Source: Streptomyces sp. NBRC 110028
Lineage (GTDB): Bacteria; Actinomycetota; Actinomycetes; Streptomycetales; Streptomycetaceae
Assembly (NCBI RefSeq): GCF_001417735.1
Contig: NZ_BBUZ01000023.1
Span: forward strand, 409,570 to 473,569
Direction: 5' to 3'
Length of the DNA: 64,000 nt
The position numbers and the translations under genes are program-made. A model generated the notes under the pieces. That model worked only from the letters and a program-made list of their open reading frames with translations, had not been told where the DNA came from and searched no databases. Position 1 is the first letter of the stretch, and each line of letters starts with the position of its first letter. Positions 34,486-43,362 of this stretch are shown piece after piece.

Positions 34486-35076
34486 ATGGCCTCACCCATG
34501 TCCGCGGGGGACTTCCTGGCGGCACTGGAGAACGAGGGCCTGCGCGTGGTGCAGGTCGGCGACTGGCGGAACCACAACCGCAACCACAAGGGGCCGTGGG
34601 GCCCGGTGCACGGTGTGATGATCCACCACACCGTTACCTCCGGCACCGACCTCACCGTCGAGATCTGCCGCGACGGCGACGAGGCGCTGCCCGGCCCGCT
34701 GTGCCACGGCGTGATCGCCAAGGACGGCGGAGTGCATCTCGTCGGCTACGGCCGCGCCAACCACGCGGGGCTCGGCGACGACGACGTCCTGCGCGCGGTG
34801 ATCGCCGAAAAGGCGCTCCCGCCCGACAACGAGGCCAACACGGACGGCAATCGCGCGTTCTACGGCTTCGAATGCGAAAACCTCGGTGACGGCGAGGACC
34901 CGTGGCCCGAGGTCCAGCTGGACGCGATCGCCCGGGCGGCGGCCGCGGTCTGCCGCCGCCACGGCTGGACCGAGCGGTCGGTGATCGGCCATCTCGAATG
35001 GCAGCCGGGCAAGATCGACCCCCGGGGGTTCACGATGGCCTCGATGCGCGCCCGCATCCGTGAGCTGCTGACGTAA
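34486..35076 (+). CDS. N-acetylmuramoyl-L-alanine amidase (amidase_2/PGRP)
   Basis: 196 aa. VHGVMIHHTVTSG holds the first zinc histidine, LCHGVIAKDGGVHLVGYGRANHAG the next conserved block, and VIGHLEWQPGKIDPRG the final His with the Lys/Asp pair. No signal peptide or binding module, as in phage lysins and cytoplasmic recycling amidases. Divergent from glutaminase. The ribosome site (CGGAGG) is good. Confidence 0.88.
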   Translation: MASPMSAGDFLAALENEGLRVVQVGDWRNHNRNHKGPWGPVHGVMIHHTVTSGTDLTVEICRDGDEALPGPLCHGVIAKDGGVHLVGYGRANHAGLGDDDVLRAVIAEKALPPDNEANTDGNRAFYGFECENLGDGEDPWPEVQLDAIARAAAAVCRRHGWTERSVIGHLEWQPGKIDPRGFTMASMRARIRELLT

Positions 35077-35113
35077 GAGCCCCTTGGGAGCGGCGGGCCC
35101 CGGCCGGAGGCGG

Positions 35114-36724
35114 TCAGGGCCCGCCTTCGGCGGTCTCCTCCCGGTAGGCCGCCGCCTCCTCGAGGTCCAGTCGGCGCAGCAGCGTACGCAGCATCTCGTC
35201 GTCGATCCGGCGCGCGTCCCGCAGCTTCACGAACACCGCGCGCTCGCTGCCGATCACCTCGCGCGCCAGCCTGCGGTAGGTGTCGTCCGCCGACTCGCCC
35301 GTCACCTCGTTGACCGTGCCCAGCCGTTCCCACACCGCGTTGCGGCGCCGCTCCAGCACGTTGCGCAGCCGGTCGGCCAGAGGTGGCGGCAGTGTGTTGC
35401 GCTCGTCGGCGAGGAGTTCGTCCAGCCGGTCCTCGGCGGCCCGGGACGCCTGGGCCTGCGCCTGCGCCTCGGCGAGCGTCTCGGCCTGGAGATCGGGCCC
35501 CGGCACGCCCAGCGCGCGGATGAGGGCGGGCAGGGTGAGCCCTTGGAGGACCAGGGTCCCGATGACGGTGGTGAAGGCCAGGAAGAGGATCAGGGTGCGG
35601 GCGGGGAAGGCGCCTCCGCCGTGCACGGTCTCCGGGATCGAGAAGGCGATGGCCAGGGACACCACTCCGCGCATCCCGGCCCAGCCGATGATGACCGGCG
35701 CCCGCCAGTCGGTGCCGGGCTCCCGCTCCCGGATCTTGCGGGAGAGCGCGCGCGGTACGAAGGTCGCCGGGAAGACCCAGACGAACCGTACGGCCACCAC
35801 GGCCAGGAAGACGGCGGCCGCGTACCAGGCCGCCTCGCCCGCCCCGTACTCCCCCAGGCCGCCCACCACGAACCGCAGTTGCAGCCCGATCAGCGCGAAC
35901 ACGGCCGACTCCAGGATGAAGGCGATCATCTTCCAGACGGCCGCCTCCTGGAGCCGGGTCGCGAAGTCGACCTGCCAGGAGCGGTGCCCGAGGTAGAGCG
36001 CGACCACCACGACCGCCAGCACGCCCGACGCCTCGACCTGTTCGGCGGCCGCGTAGGCGGTGTAGGGGATCAGCAGCGAGAGGGTGTTCTGCAGCAGCGG
36101 ATCGCGCAGCCGGGTGCGCAGCCAGTGCAGCGGCACCATGAGGACCAGGCCGACGCCGACGCCGCCCACCGCGGCGAGCAGGAACTCCCCGGCGGCATGG
36201 CTCCAGGTGGCGCCCTCGCCCACCGCGGCGGCGAGCGCCACCCGGTAGGCGGTGATCGCGGTCGCGTCGTTGACCAGGGACTCGCCCCGCAGGACGGTCG
36301 TCAGCCGGGAGGGCAGCCCGACCCGGCGGGCGATGGCGGTGGCCGCCACCGCGTCCGGCGGGGCGATCACCGCGCCCAGCACCAGGGCGGCGGTCAGCGG
36401 CAGATCGGGCACCAGCAGATGGGCGATCCAGCCGACGGCGAGGGTGGCGAACAGCACATAGCCGAACGACAGCAGCGCCACCGGCCGCAGATTGGCGCGC
36501 AGGTCCAGATAGGAGCTGTCGAGCGCGGCGGTGTGCAGCAGCGGGGGCAGCACCAGGGGGAGCACGATCTCCGGCTCCAGGGTGTAGTCCGGCACCCCCG
36601 GCAGATACGAGACCGCCAGCCCGGCCGCGACCAGCAGCAGCGGCGGGGGCACGGGGGTGCGCCGGGCCGCGCCCGCGACCGCCGCACTGCCCGCGACCAG
36701 CATCAACAGTGGAGTGACATCCAT
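35114..36724 (-). CDS. Na+/H+ antiporter (CPA1, NhaP/NHE type)
   Basis: 536 aa, about 12 hydrophobic spans in the first 400 residues. Typical segments are ALVLGAVIAPPDAVAATAIARR (ion-binding PPDA), RGESLVNDATAITAYRVAL and VIIGWAGMRGVVSLAIAFSIPE. The C-terminal ~130 residues form a soluble helical regulatory tail. Exchange of cytoplasmic Na+ or K+ for H+ is inferred from family. Confidence 0.92.
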   Translation of the reverse strand: MDVTPLLMLVAGSAAVAGAARRTPVPPPLLLVAAGLAVSYLPGVPDYTLEPEIVLPLVLPPLLHTAALDSSYLDLRANLRPVALLSFGYVLFATLAVGWIAHLLVPDLPLTAALVLGAVIAPPDAVAATAIARRVGLPSRLTTVLRGESLVNDATAITAYRVALAAAVGEGATWSHAAGEFLLAAVGGVGVGLVLMVPLHWLRTRLRDPLLQNTLSLLIPYTAYAAAEQVEASGVLAVVVVALYLGHRSWQVDFATRLQEAAVWKMIAFILESAVFALIGLQLRFVVGGLGEYGAGEAAWYAAAVFLAVVAVRFVWVFPATFVPRALSRKIREREPGTDWRAPVIIGWAGMRGVVSLAIAFSIPETVHGGGAFPARTLILFLAFTTVIGTLVLQGLTLPALIRALGVPGPDLQAETLAEAQAQAQASRAAEDRLDELLADERNTLPPPLADRLRNVLERRRNAVWERLGTVNEVTGESADDTYRRLAREVIGSERAVFVKLRDARRIDDEMLRTLLRRLDLEEAAAYREETAEGGP

Positions 36725-36774
36725 GCCCCGTCCCGTCCCGTTTCATCAGCCCGTCAGCATTTAGTCTGGCAATC

Positions 36775-37035
36775 ATGAAGGAGTGCCCACATGTTCCTGC
36801 CCTGCCGCGCCCCGAACCGGAGCCACAGGCGAACACCTGCCGCGAGTGCCTGGCGCTCGGCAGTCATCCCGTGCAGCTGCGGATTTGTCTGGAGTGCGGC
36901 CATGTAGGGTGCTGCGATTCATCGACCTATCGACACTCCACACGGCACTTCGAGGAGACCGGGCATGCCGTGATGCGCAGCTTCGAACCGGGCGAGGACT
37001 GGCGCTGGTGCTACGTGGACCTGCTGATTGTCTAA
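36775..37035 (+). CDS. Small UBP-type zinc-finger protein
   Basis: 86 aa consisting of one zf-UBP domain: CPHV...NTCRECLALG, LRICLECGHVGCCDSS, RHSTRHFEETGHAVMRSFEPGEDWRWCYVD. These Cys/His pairs bind zinc. Widespread in actinobacteria, often next to an antiporter as here; role unknown. ATG 36775 is divergent from the antiporter by 50 bp. Confidence 0.87.
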   Translation: MKECPHVPALPRPEPEPQANTCRECLALGSHPVQLRICLECGHVGCCDSSTYRHSTRHFEETGHAVMRSFEPGEDWRWCYVDLLIV

Positions 37036-37136
37036 CCGACCCCGGCCCCCGGGGCGGGGCGGACGGGCGCGCCGGGGACCGATGCGCGGAGGAATCCGCC
37101 ACCGCGTTGTCGGCGCGGCGAGCTAGCCTTCACCAC

Positions 37137-37676
37137 ATGATCCGATCAGCCAAGCCGTCCGACGTCCCGGCCATCCTCGCGATGATCCGCGAGCTGGCCG
37201 CGTACGAGCGGGCACCGCAGGAGGCCAAGGCCACCGAGGAGCAGCTGCGCGCGGCGCTCTTCGGGGAGCATCCGGCGGTGTTCGCGCTGATCGCCGAGGA
37301 GATCGGCGACGGGGCGGCCGGGCCGGTCGGGTTCGCCCTGTGGTTCCGTAACTTCTCCACCTGGACGGGCACCCACGGGGTGTATCTGGAGGATCTGTAC
37401 GTCACACCGCGAGCCCGCGGTGGCGGCCACGGCAAGGCGCTGCTGGCCGAGCTGGCACGGATCTGCGTGGAGCGGGGATACGCCCGCTTCGAATGGTCGG
37501 TGCTGGACTGGAACGAACCGGCGATCGGCTTCTACGCGTCCCTCGGCGCGGAGCCGATGGACGAGTGGACCGTGCGAAGGCTGTCGGGAGAGCCGCTGCG
37601 GGCGCTGGCCGCCCAGGCTCCGGGCATAGCTTCGACCAGCGGTTCGTTGAGTGAGGCGACATCTCTTTCGAATTGA
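37137..37676 (+). CDS. GNAT-family N-acetyltransferase
   Basis: 179 aa. A GNAT domain, MIRSAKPSDVPAILAMIRELAAYERAP, with LEDLYVTPRARGGGHGKALLAELARIC (acetyl-CoA pyrophosphate loop R-x-x-G-x-G/A) and WNEPAIGFYASLGA. Resembles diamine/thialysine acetyltransferases. The last ~25 residues are a low-complexity Ser-rich tail. ATG 37137. Confidence 0.88.
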   Translation: MIRSAKPSDVPAILAMIRELAAYERAPQEAKATEEQLRAALFGEHPAVFALIAEEIGDGAAGPVGFALWFRNFSTWTGTHGVYLEDLYVTPRARGGGHGKALLAELARICVERGYARFEWSVLDWNEPAIGFYASLGAEPMDEWTVRRLSGEPLRALAAQAPGIASTSGSLSEATSLSN

Positions 37677-37703
37677 GACCGCAGACCCCTAGCCACGCTG
37701 CGT

Positions 37704-37726
37704 ACTCATATGCTTACTATGAGTGA
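37704..37726. promoter_or_regulatory. BldD-like box and inverted repeat upstream of the anti-sigma/sigma genes
   Basis: TTACTATGAGTGA (37714-37726) matches the BldD consensus TNACNC(A/T)GNGTNA at eight of nine defined positions. It overlaps ACTCATA (37704-37710) / TATGAGT (37718-37724). BldD is known to repress a sigH promoter in S. coelicolor, so the site supports the sigH identification. It lies about 200 bp upstream of the anti-sigma gene. Confidence 0.6.
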
Positions 37727-37922
37727 TATCGGGAATGTTCATCTCGGGAGTTCACCCGTGACGGGGGCCGTGCTTCGTCCGGGCGACACCGAGTGGCAGA
37801 TCGCGATAGCGTCGCAGCCGAACCGCACATAGCGCCGGTCCGTTATCCCTCCACCATAAGGGCATATGGCCGACGCTCCAATCAGCTCAGCTCAAACAGC
37901 TTGTGTCACCTTGGAGGTGAGG

Positions 37923-38336
37923 GTGTCCCAGATCGCAGGCGAGCCCGGGACCCAGGACTTCGTGGAAGTCCGGCTGCCCGCTGCGGGGGCCTATCTGTCG
38001 GTGCTGCGTACGGCGACCGCCGGCCTGGCAGCCCGCTTGGACTTCACCCTCGACGAAATCGAGGATCTGCGCATCGCGGTCGATGAGGCCTGCGCGATCC
38101 TGCTGCAGCAAGCCGTCCCCGGCAGTGTGCTGAGCTGCGTCTTCCGATTGATCGACGACGCACTGCAGGTGACCGTGGCGGCTCCGACCACCGATGGCCG
38201 CGCTCCCGAGCGCGACACCTTCGCCTGGACGGTGCTCTCCGCACTGGCGGGCAAGGTGGATTCGACCGTCGCCGAGGACCGCACGGTCAGCATCAGCCTG
38301 TACAAGGAGCGCGGCGCCGGCCCCGGACAGCCGTGA
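37923..38336 (+). CDS. ushX: Anti-sigma factor of the RsbW/UshX type
   Basis: 137 aa, one GHKL-type anti-sigma ATPase domain: VEVRLPAAGAYLSVLRTATAGLAARL, LRIAVDEACAILLQQA (N-box with Asp/Glu), and a degenerate C-terminal part (LSALAGKVDSTV...). GTG 37923 has GGAGG six bases upstream. The downstream sigma gene starts 16 bp later, so the pair is an operon. By context it matches the SigH anti-sigma (UshX/PrsH) of S. coelicolor; binding to SigH is inferred. Confidence 0.8.
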   Translation: MSQIAGEPGTQDFVEVRLPAAGAYLSVLRTATAGLAARLDFTLDEIEDLRIAVDEACAILLQQAVPGSVLSCVFRLIDDALQVTVAAPTTDGRAPERDTFAWTVLSALAGKVDSTVAEDRTVSISLYKERGAGPGQP

Positions 38337-38352
38337 CGGAAAAGGGGGCTCC

Positions 38353-39264
38353 GTGAGCACTGCATCATCGCGGGGAGTACGCACCCCGGCCATCCCGCAC
38401 CCGCCGGCCCGACCGCATCCCGCGGACTCGGAGGCGGCAGGAGACCGACCAGAGCGGGCGGACCACATGGATCAGCACGAGCAGGAGCAGGTGCATCAGC
38501 AGCACGATCCGCACGACCGGAGTGGCGCGCGGGCGATGTTCGTCGAGCTGCGGGGGCTTCCCGAGGGCTCCACGGAGCGGGCCGAGCTGCGCAACAACCT
38601 CGTGCGCATGCACCTGCCCCTGGTCGAGCACCTGGCCCGGCGCTTCCGCAACCGCGGCGAGCCGCTGGACGACCTGACCCAGGTGGCCACCATCGGACTG
38701 ATCAAGTCCGTGGACCGGTTCGACCCGGACCGCGGTGTGGAGTTCTCGACCTACGCGACCCCCACGGTCGTCGGCGAGATCAAGCGGCACTTCCGCGACA
38801 AGGGCTGGGCAGTGCGGGTGCCCCGCCGGCTCCAGGAGCTGCGGCTCTCGCTGACCACCGCCACCGCCGAGCTGTCCCAGCGGCACGGGCGCGCCCCGAC
38901 CGTCCACGAGCTGGCCGAGCACCTGGCCATCTCCGAGGAAGAGGTGCTGGAGGGCCTGGAGTCCGCCAACGCGTACAGCACGCTGTCGCTGGACGTACCG
39001 GACACGGACGACGAGTCCCCGGCGGTGGCGGACACCCTCGGCGCGGAGGACGAGGCACTGGAGGGCGTCGAGTACCGCGAATCCCTCAAGCCGCTGCTGG
39101 AGGATCTGCCGCCGCGCGAGAAGAAGATCCTGCTGCTGCGGTTCTTCGGGAACATGACGCAGTCGCAGATCGCGCAGGAGGTCGGCATCTCCCAGATGCA
39201 CGTCTCACGGCTGCTGGCGCGCACCCTCGCCCAGCTGCGGGACAGGCTGCTGGTGGAGGAGTAG
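38353..39264 (+). CDS. sigH: SigB/SigF-family RNA polymerase sigma factor, probable SigH
   Basis: 303 aa. An ~55-residue polar N-terminal extension (His/Gln/Asp-rich) precedes region 2 (LVEHLARRFRNRGEPLDDLTQVATIGLIKSVDRFDPDRGVEFSTYATPTVVGEIKRHFRDK), region 3 (ELSQRHGRAPTVHELAEHL) and region 4 (LPPREKKILLLRFFGNMTQSQIAQEVGISQMHVSRLLARTL). GTG 38353 has AGGGGG upstream; internal ATGs at 38467 and 38535 could give shorter forms, as reported for SigH. Adjacent anti-sigma gene, BldD-like box and nearby wblE support SigH, which acts in osmotic stress and differentiation. Confidence 0.85.
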   Translation: MSTASSRGVRTPAIPHPPARPHPADSEAAGDRPERADHMDQHEQEQVHQQHDPHDRSGARAMFVELRGLPEGSTERAELRNNLVRMHLPLVEHLARRFRNRGEPLDDLTQVATIGLIKSVDRFDPDRGVEFSTYATPTVVGEIKRHFRDKGWAVRVPRRLQELRLSLTTATAELSQRHGRAPTVHELAEHLAISEEEVLEGLESANAYSTLSLDVPDTDDESPAVADTLGAEDEALEGVEYRESLKPLLEDLPPREKKILLLRFFGNMTQSQIAQEVGISQMHVSRLLARTLAQLRDRLLVEE

Positions 39265-39312
39265 CGAGCGGTGCCCGGGGCGAGCCCCGGGCACTCCCTG
39301 AGCGGGAAGTTC

Positions 39313-39813
39313 CTAGGCGTCGCGCGGGCCGATGCCCAGCGCCTCGGTCGCGGTCGGGTTGATGAGCAGCCCCAGGACGGTGACGGCCGCGACGGCGGTC
39401 AGCACACCGATGGCGATCAGCCCGCCACCGTTCTGCACCAGTGTCCAGGCCACCGGCAGCGCCATCAGCTGGGTGATCATCGCGGGGCCGCGGCTCCAGC
39501 GGCGGCGCAGCCACAGCCCGCGGGCCGCCAGCAGCGGCAGCAGGGCCAGGGCGAGCACGGTGATCCCGAGCGTCTCCGCCTGCTCCGGGCTCTCCGGGTT
39601 CCCGGCCAGGCCCATGATCAGGACATAGACACCGAAGCCCACGAGCACCAGGCCCTCGACACCGGCGAGCGCCGCGGCCACGGTCAGCCGGACCGGCCGG
39701 GGCCCCGCGGGCGCGGCACCGGCCTCGGCGGGCTCGGCGGCGTCGGCGGCCTTCGCGGAGGGCCGGGCGGTCTTGGTGGCCGTCTTGGCGGGGGCGGGCT
39801 TCTTCCTGCTCAC
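39313..39813 (-). CDS. Integral membrane protein of unknown function
   Basis: 166 aa. A Lys/Ala/Pro-rich cytoplasmic N-terminus (~45 residues) is followed by four hydrophobic spans (LAGVEGLVLVGFGVYVLIMG, LGITVLALALLPLLAARGLW, AMITQLMALPVAWTLV, IAIGVLTAVAAVTVLGLLI). GTG 39813 is chosen; the frame extends left into the promoter of the divergent gene. Common in Streptomyces next to the diacylglycerol-kinase gene. Confidence 0.75.
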   Translation of the reverse strand: MSRKKPAPAKTATKTARPSAKAADAAEPAEAGAAPAGPRPVRLTVAAALAGVEGLVLVGFGVYVLIMGLAGNPESPEQAETLGITVLALALLPLLAARGLWLRRRWSRGPAMITQLMALPVAWTLVQNGGGLIAIGVLTAVAAVTVLGLLINPTATEALGIGPRDA

Positions 39814-39896
39814 CCCAGCAGCGTAGCCGCCGTTGGCCCCCGGCGGGCGGCCCCGGGGTTCGGGGAACGGCCCGACGGGTCGGTAGGCTGGCGCCC

Positions 39897-40865
39897 ATGC
39901 GCGCACTCCTCGTGGTCAATCCGGCAGCAACCACCACCAGTGCCCGCACCCGCGACGTCCTGATCCACGCGCTCGCCAGTGATCTGAAGCTCGACGTGGC
40001 GACCACGGAGTACCGGGGGCACGCACGCGACCTGGCCCGTCGCGCGGTCGACAGCGGCACCCATGAGCTGGTCGTGGCGCTGGGCGGCGACGGCACGGTC
40101 AACGAGGTCGTCAACGGGCTGCTGCACGACGGTCCCGCCCCGGGCGAGTTGCCGCGCCTCGCGGTGGTCCCCGGCGGCTCGACCAATGTGTTCGCCCGCG
40201 CCCTCGGCCTGCCCAACGACGCCGTCGAGGCGACCGGCGCCCTGCTGGACGCGCTGCGCGACGGCACCGAGCGCACGGTGGGCCTCGGTCTCGCGGCCGG
40301 CACCCCGGGTACCGCTGACGAGTCGGTGCCCGCCCGCTGGTTCACCTTCTGCGCGGGCTTCGGCTTCGACGCGAGCGTGATCGGCCGGGTCGAGCAGCAG
40401 CGCGAACGCGGCAAGCGGTCGACCCACGCGCTGTACATACGGCAGGTGATGCGCCAGTTCTTCGGGGAGCCGAACCGGCGGCAGGGCACCATCACTCTCG
40501 GACGGCCCGGCCAGGACCCGATCCGGGAGCTGGCGCTGTCCATCGTCTGCAACACCTCCCCGTGGACCTTTCTGGGCAACCGCCCGGTCTACGCGGCGCC
40601 CCGCGCGTCCTTCGACACCGCCCTCGACGTGCTGGGACTCGCCAAACTGTCGGCTCCGGCGATGACCCGCTACGCGACCCAGCTGCTGACGTCGACGCCC
40701 GAGCGCGGGCCCCACGGCAAGCATGTGGTGGGGCTCCACGATCTGACGGACTTCACCTTGCAATCCCAGGCGCCACTGCCGTTCCAGATGGACGGAGACC
40801 ACCTAGGACTGCGTACGAGCGTGACGTTCACAGGCGTACGCCGTGCACTGCGTGTGATTGTGTGA
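39897..40865 (+). CDS. Diacylglycerol kinase/LCB5-family lipid kinase
   Basis: 322 aa. MRALLVVNPAATTT is the start of the catalytic domain and ALGGDGTVNEVVNGLL carries the GGDGT nucleotide-binding motif. PGGSTNVFARALGLPND follows. The C-terminal beta domain is present (FTFCAGFGFDASVI; FQMDGDHLG). It phosphorylates a lipid such as diacylglycerol; the real substrate is unknown. Confidence 0.9.
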   Translation: MRALLVVNPAATTTSARTRDVLIHALASDLKLDVATTEYRGHARDLARRAVDSGTHELVVALGGDGTVNEVVNGLLHDGPAPGELPRLAVVPGGSTNVFARALGLPNDAVEATGALLDALRDGTERTVGLGLAAGTPGTADESVPARWFTFCAGFGFDASVIGRVEQQRERGKRSTHALYIRQVMRQFFGEPNRRQGTITLGRPGQDPIRELALSIVCNTSPWTFLGNRPVYAAPRASFDTALDVLGLAKLSAPAMTRYATQLLTSTPERGPHGKHVVGLHDLTDFTLQSQAPLPFQMDGDHLGLRTSVTFTGVRRALRVIV

Positions 40866-41185
40866 GTCAGACCCCATAAAGTCCTTGTAGTCGAACGTTT
40901 AGGCTGGGATCCACCCCCGGGAAGTACGGCTGTGATACAGCCGACACCAAGGAATCAAAAAAAACTTTCCGGAAGGGGTTGTATCCGCCGCCGAGGTTTG
41001 CGAATCTCTTCTTGGCGATCGGGACGGCCCCACAGAAGGCCCCCTTGAGAGCCCGAACCCCCTCCTCAAATCCACGGGAACGCACCAGCGCCCAAACTGG
41101 CGGCGTCCCTGTCCTTGTCGAGGGATTCGTGAAAGCGTTCACATTCACAAGCAACAAGCCCGCAATACGAGGAGATGGAGCAGCC
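40866..41185. other. 320-bp region upstream of wblE
   Basis: It is markedly more AT-rich than the flanks, with an A8 run at 40957-40964, and should hold the wblE promoter(s) and long leader. GGAAT at 40951 and GTT at 40978 resemble SigR elements but the spacing is 22, not 18-19. No gene is evident. Confidence 0.6.
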
Positions 41186-41443
41186 ATGGACTGGCGTCAC
41201 AACGCCGTTTGCCGCGAGGAAGACCCCGAGCTGTTCTTCCCCATCGGCAACACCGGTCCTGCGCTGCTGCAGATCGAGGAAGCCAAGGCCGTCTGCCGCC
41301 GCTGCCCCGTCATGGAGCAGTGCCTGCAGTGGGCGCTTGAGTCCGGCCAGGACTCCGGCGTCTGGGGTGGACTCAGCGAGGACGAGCGCCGCGCCATGAA
41401 GCGCCGTGCCGCTCGGAACCGGGCGCGGAACGCCAGCGCCTGA
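41186..41443 (+). CDS. wblE: WhiB-family iron-sulfur regulator WblE
   Basis: 85 aa, the size of WblE. The four cysteines that hold a [4Fe-4S] cluster are seen in AVCREEDPELFF, AVCRRCPVMEQC (C-x2-C-x5-C). The GVWGG turn and the basic tail RAMKRRAARNRARN complete the family. ATG 41186 has GGAG upstream. Position between sigH and the kinase matches the S. coelicolor order; its target is likely the housekeeping sigma factor. Confidence 0.9.
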   Translation: MDWRHNAVCREEDPELFFPIGNTGPALLQIEEAKAVCRRCPVMEQCLQWALESGQDSGVWGGLSEDERRAMKRRAARNRARNASA

Positions 41444-41603
41444 CCCTGAGACACCCCGTGGCCCCCGAGCCGCAGCGCGCAGTAGCCCCGATGCGCACAG
41501 CAACGTGAGCTTTTGAGCCCCGGACCATCCTGGTCCGGGGCTCAGTGCGTTGCCCGGCCGCCCGTCCCCGGCGACAGGCCCCGTGAAGGGGCCGTGAAGA
41601 TGC

Positions 41604-43085
41604 TCAAGTCTTCTCGGCACGCACCGGTATGTCGAGGACCACACGTGTGCCGCGCTCCGGAGCCGGCACCATGTCGAAGGTGCCGCCGAGTTCGCCCTCC
41701 ACCAGGGTGCGGACGATCTGGAGGCCGAGGTTTCCGGCGCGCTGGGGGTCGAACCCCTCGGGCAGCCCGCGCCCGTCGTCCTGGATGATCACCATCAGCC
41801 GGCTCTCCTCGCCGGTGCCGCCGCGCACCGCCGAGACCTCGACCGTGCCCTGCTCCCCCGGCCCGAAGCCGTGCTCCAGCGCGTTCTGCAGCACCTCGGT
41901 GAGGACCATGGACAGCGGGGTGGCCACCTCGGCGTCGAGGATCCCGAAGCGTCCGGTGCGGCGGCCGGTGACCTTGCCGGGCGATATCTCGGCCACCATG
42001 GCCAGCACCCGGTCGGCTATGTCGTCGAACTCGACCCGCTCGTCGAGCGTCTGGGACAGGGTCTCGTGGACGATCGCGATCGAACCGACCCGGCGCACCG
42101 CCTCGTTGAGCGCCTCCCGCCCCTGGGCGGAGTCCATGCGGCGGGCCTGCAGCCGCAGCAGCGCGGCCACGGTCTGCAGGTTGTTCTTCACCCGGTGGTG
42201 GATCTCCCGGATGGTGGCGTCCTTGGTGATCAGCTCCCGCTCGCGGCGGCGCAGCTCGGTGACGTCCCGCAGCAGGACGAGCGAGCCGATGTGCACACCC
42301 TTGGGCTTGAGCGGGATGGACCGCAGCTGGATGACGCCGTTCTCGCCGCTTTCGACCTCGAACTCGCGGGGCGCCCAGCCGCTGGCGAGCTTGACCAGCG
42401 CCTCGTCCACCGGACCGCGCGCGGGGGCCAGTTCGGCGGTGGTCTCGCCCAGGTGGTGTCCGACGAGGTCGGCGGCGAGTCCGAGCCGGTGGTAGGCGGA
42501 GAGGGCGTTGGGGCTGGCGTACTGGACCACGCCGTCCGCGTCGAGCCGGATCAGCCCGTCGCCGACGCGCGGTGAGGCGTCCATGTCGACCTGCTGGCCG
42601 GGGAAGGGAAACGCTCCGGCGGCGATCATCTGGGCCAGGTCGGACGCGCTCTGGAGATAGGTCAGCTCCAGTCGGCTGGGGGTCCGCACGGTCAGCAGAT
42701 TGGTGTTGCGGGCGATGACGCCGAGGACCCGGCTCTCCCGGCGGACCGGGATGGACTCCACCCGGACCGGGACCTCTTCGCGCCACTCGGGATCGCCCTC
42801 GCGGACGATCCGTCCCTCATCGTGCGCGGCATCGAGCATGGGACGGCGGCCACGGGGAACGAGATGGCCGACCATGTCGTCCTGATAGGAGGTGGGCCCG
42901 GTGTTGGGCCGCATCTGCGCGACCGAGACATAGCGGGTGCCATCGCTGGTGGGCACCCACAGGACGAGATCGGCGAAGGAGAGGTCGGAGAGCAGTTGCC
43001 ACTCCGATACCAGCAGGTGGAGCCACTCGAGATCGGATTCGTCGAGGGCGGTGTGCTGGTGTACGAGATCGTTCATGGAGGGCAC
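41604..43085 (-). CDS. PdtaS-like sensor histidine kinase (GAF-PAS-HisKA_2)
   Basis: 493 aa, soluble. N-terminal GAF (about 10-150), PAS (about 165-285; LIRLDADGVVQYASPNALSAYHRLG), and a HisKA_2/HWE-type dimerisation helix with the phospho-His in REIHHRVKNNLQTVAALLRLQ. The ATPase domain has VLTEVLQNALEHGF, IIQDDGRGLP and NLGLQIVRTLV. Related kinases pair with ANTAR RNA-binding regulators (PdtaR), not found in this window. Start GTG 43085 or ATG 43076. A dre-like site lies 60 bp upstream. Confidence 0.88.
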   Translation of the reverse strand: MPSMNDLVHQHTALDESDLEWLHLLVSEWQLLSDLSFADLVLWVPTSDGTRYVSVAQMRPNTGPTSYQDDMVGHLVPRGRRPMLDAAHDEGRIVREGDPEWREEVPVRVESIPVRRESRVLGVIARNTNLLTVRTPSRLELTYLQSASDLAQMIAAGAFPFPGQQVDMDASPRVGDGLIRLDADGVVQYASPNALSAYHRLGLAADLVGHHLGETTAELAPARGPVDEALVKLASGWAPREFEVESGENGVIQLRSIPLKPKGVHIGSLVLLRDVTELRRRERELITKDATIREIHHRVKNNLQTVAALLRLQARRMDSAQGREALNEAVRRVGSIAIVHETLSQTLDERVEFDDIADRVLAMVAEISPGKVTGRRTGRFGILDAEVATPLSMVLTEVLQNALEHGFGPGEQGTVEVSAVRGGTGEESRLMVIIQDDGRGLPEGFDPQRAGNLGLQIVRTLVEGELGGTFDMVPAPERGTRVVLDIPVRAEKT

Positions 43086-43144
43086 ATGGCGAGCCTACCC
43101 GGACAAGGGATGACCCTATTCGCACACAAGCGTGGACAGACGAT

Positions 43145-43160
43145 ACTGGTCTAGTCCAGA
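43145..43160. promoter_or_regulatory. dre-like DasR operator upstream of the kinase gene
   Basis: ACTGGTCTAGTCCAGA matches the DasR consensus ACTGGTCTAGACCAGT at 14 of 16 bases. It lies 60 bp before the GTG of the PdtaS-like kinase. A dasR gene is 3 kb away. Confidence 0.6.
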
Positions 43161-43362
43161 ATGGCCATCGATGCGATCTTCCGCTCTCCCCGCACAGGAG
43201 GGCGGATCGGAGGCACACGGCGCGCTCTGCCCTGACCGCTCCGTACGCCTCTTGAGGTCGGCTGCTCGGCCGACGAGCTCCGGGCTGCGGTGCCGGGTGG
43301 GTTGAGGGTCCCGCCCCGGCGCCGCGGCCCGCGGGTGTTTTTGTGGGCCCGCCCCTGAAGCC

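Noticed and set aside
35084..36778. Plus-strand open frame of 564 codons
   Set aside because: Antisense to the Na+/H+ antiporter, which has clear membrane spans and motifs.
40951..40980. SigR-type promoter before wblE
   Set aside because: GGAAT and GTT are present but 22 bp apart, against the 18-19 required.
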